DNA of 64,000 nucleotides from Paramecium sonneborni. Taxonomy: Eukaryota > Ciliophora > Oligohymenophorea > Peniculida > Parameciidae. Shown here piece by piece: positions 63,714 through 64,000 of the stretch (position 1 is its first letter; every line of letters starts with the position of its first letter). The translations under genes were made by a program, and so were the position numbers. The notes under the pieces are model-generated. The model was not told where the DNA came from, did not search any database, and worked only from the letters and a program-made list of their open reading frames with translations. Location: positions 293,462 to 357,461 of the forward strand of contig CAJJDN010000086.1 in assembly GCA_905182985.1 (NCBI GenBank). Reading direction: 5' to 3'.

Positions 63714-63842
63714 GGATAAGTTTTTGAGTAATAAATTATAATTTTTTAATTATGTAAGTGTTTTAATTTGGATTTGATATATTAATAATCTGATTATTTG
63801 AATGTTGTCATTCATAATTTTATTAAAGTATTTATAAAATAT

Positions 63843-64000
63843 ATGTTTAAGACATTAGTGAATTGGTTTAGAGAGTTGTTTTTTGGAAAAGAGTTAGAAA
63901 TAGCCTTAGTTGGATTATAGAATGCAGGGAAAACTACTTTGGTGAATACTATGTCTACAGGAAAGTTTGAAGAAGACACTATTCCAACAATAGGATTTAA
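63843..64000 (+). CDS. ARL8: ARL8 small GTPase, 3' end outside window
   Basis: The first 52 residues: MFKTLVNWFRELFFGKELEI then ALVGLQNAGKTTLVN (P loop GLQNAGKT) and FEEDTIPTIGFN (effector region with the switch Thr). The amphipathic N-terminal helix and the lack of Gly2 separate it from ARF and ARL1/ARL2. WFRELF with the SGKF.ED.IPT.GFN pattern is typical of ARL8, the lysosomal/axonal transport GTPase. No intron up to the window end. Confidence 0.85.

Overview
This window is macronuclear DNA of a ciliate, almost certainly a Paramecium of the aurelia type. It is about 80% A+T. TAA and TAG sit inside strongly conserved reading frames at glutamine positions, and TGA is the only stop. The genes are interrupted by very short introns: I resolved 65 of them, 20 to 30 nt long, nearly all starting GTA (a few GTT) and ending TAG, less often AAG or CAG. 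All reading frames and exon joins below were made by eye with TAA/TAG read as Gln. For each multi-exon gene the summed exon length is a multiple of three.

Layout. 1-7.4 kb: end of a giant coiled-coil protein, an STPGR (SHIPPO/ODF3-type) protein, the diflavin reductase NDOR1/Tah18, a small membrane protein, a PHO80-type cyclin and a tiny acylated protein. 7.4-13 kb: a casein-kinase-1 family kinase, decayed coding sequence, a coiled-coil protein and a two-TM protein. 13.4-18.4 kb: SF3B1 (U2 snRNP), preceded by an exact second copy of its 5' part across an N. 18.4-20.7 kb: no intact gene. 20.7-29.3 kb: a Myb-type protein, a possible cyclin/TFIIB-fold protein, CFAP52 and two coiled-coil proteins. 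29.9-33.7 kb: two neighbouring AIG1-like GTPases with opposite lipid anchors. 34.8-39 kb: a paralogous Myb protein, a coiled-coil protein, proteasome ATPase RPT3 and a small protein. 39.4-44.7 kb: a pseudokinase with a Gln/Pro-rich tail and an LRR-IQ protein. 44.8-60.5 kb: an axonemal inner-arm dynein heavy chain, broken in the assembly by two N gaps and a diverged internal copy. 60.5-64 kb: a Nop14-like protein, a small protein, a probable PP1-docking protein, a TPR protein and the start of ARL8.

Many genes belong to cilia (STPGR, CFAP52, LRR-IQ, dynein, several coiled coils). The rest are core housekeeping (SF3B1, RPT3, NDOR1, ARL8). Intergenic spacers are often only 12 to 80 bp. Several stretches hold reading frames broken by TGA or frameshifts and are best read as pseudogenes.

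Three things need care. The duplicated blocks beside N characters look like assembly overlaps, not biology. The second dynein copy is a real diverged allele or paralogue, because its differences are mostly synonymous. Introns whose length is a multiple of three and which lack TGA are hard to see, so some may be missed. No RNA gene, CRISPR array or transposon was recognised.
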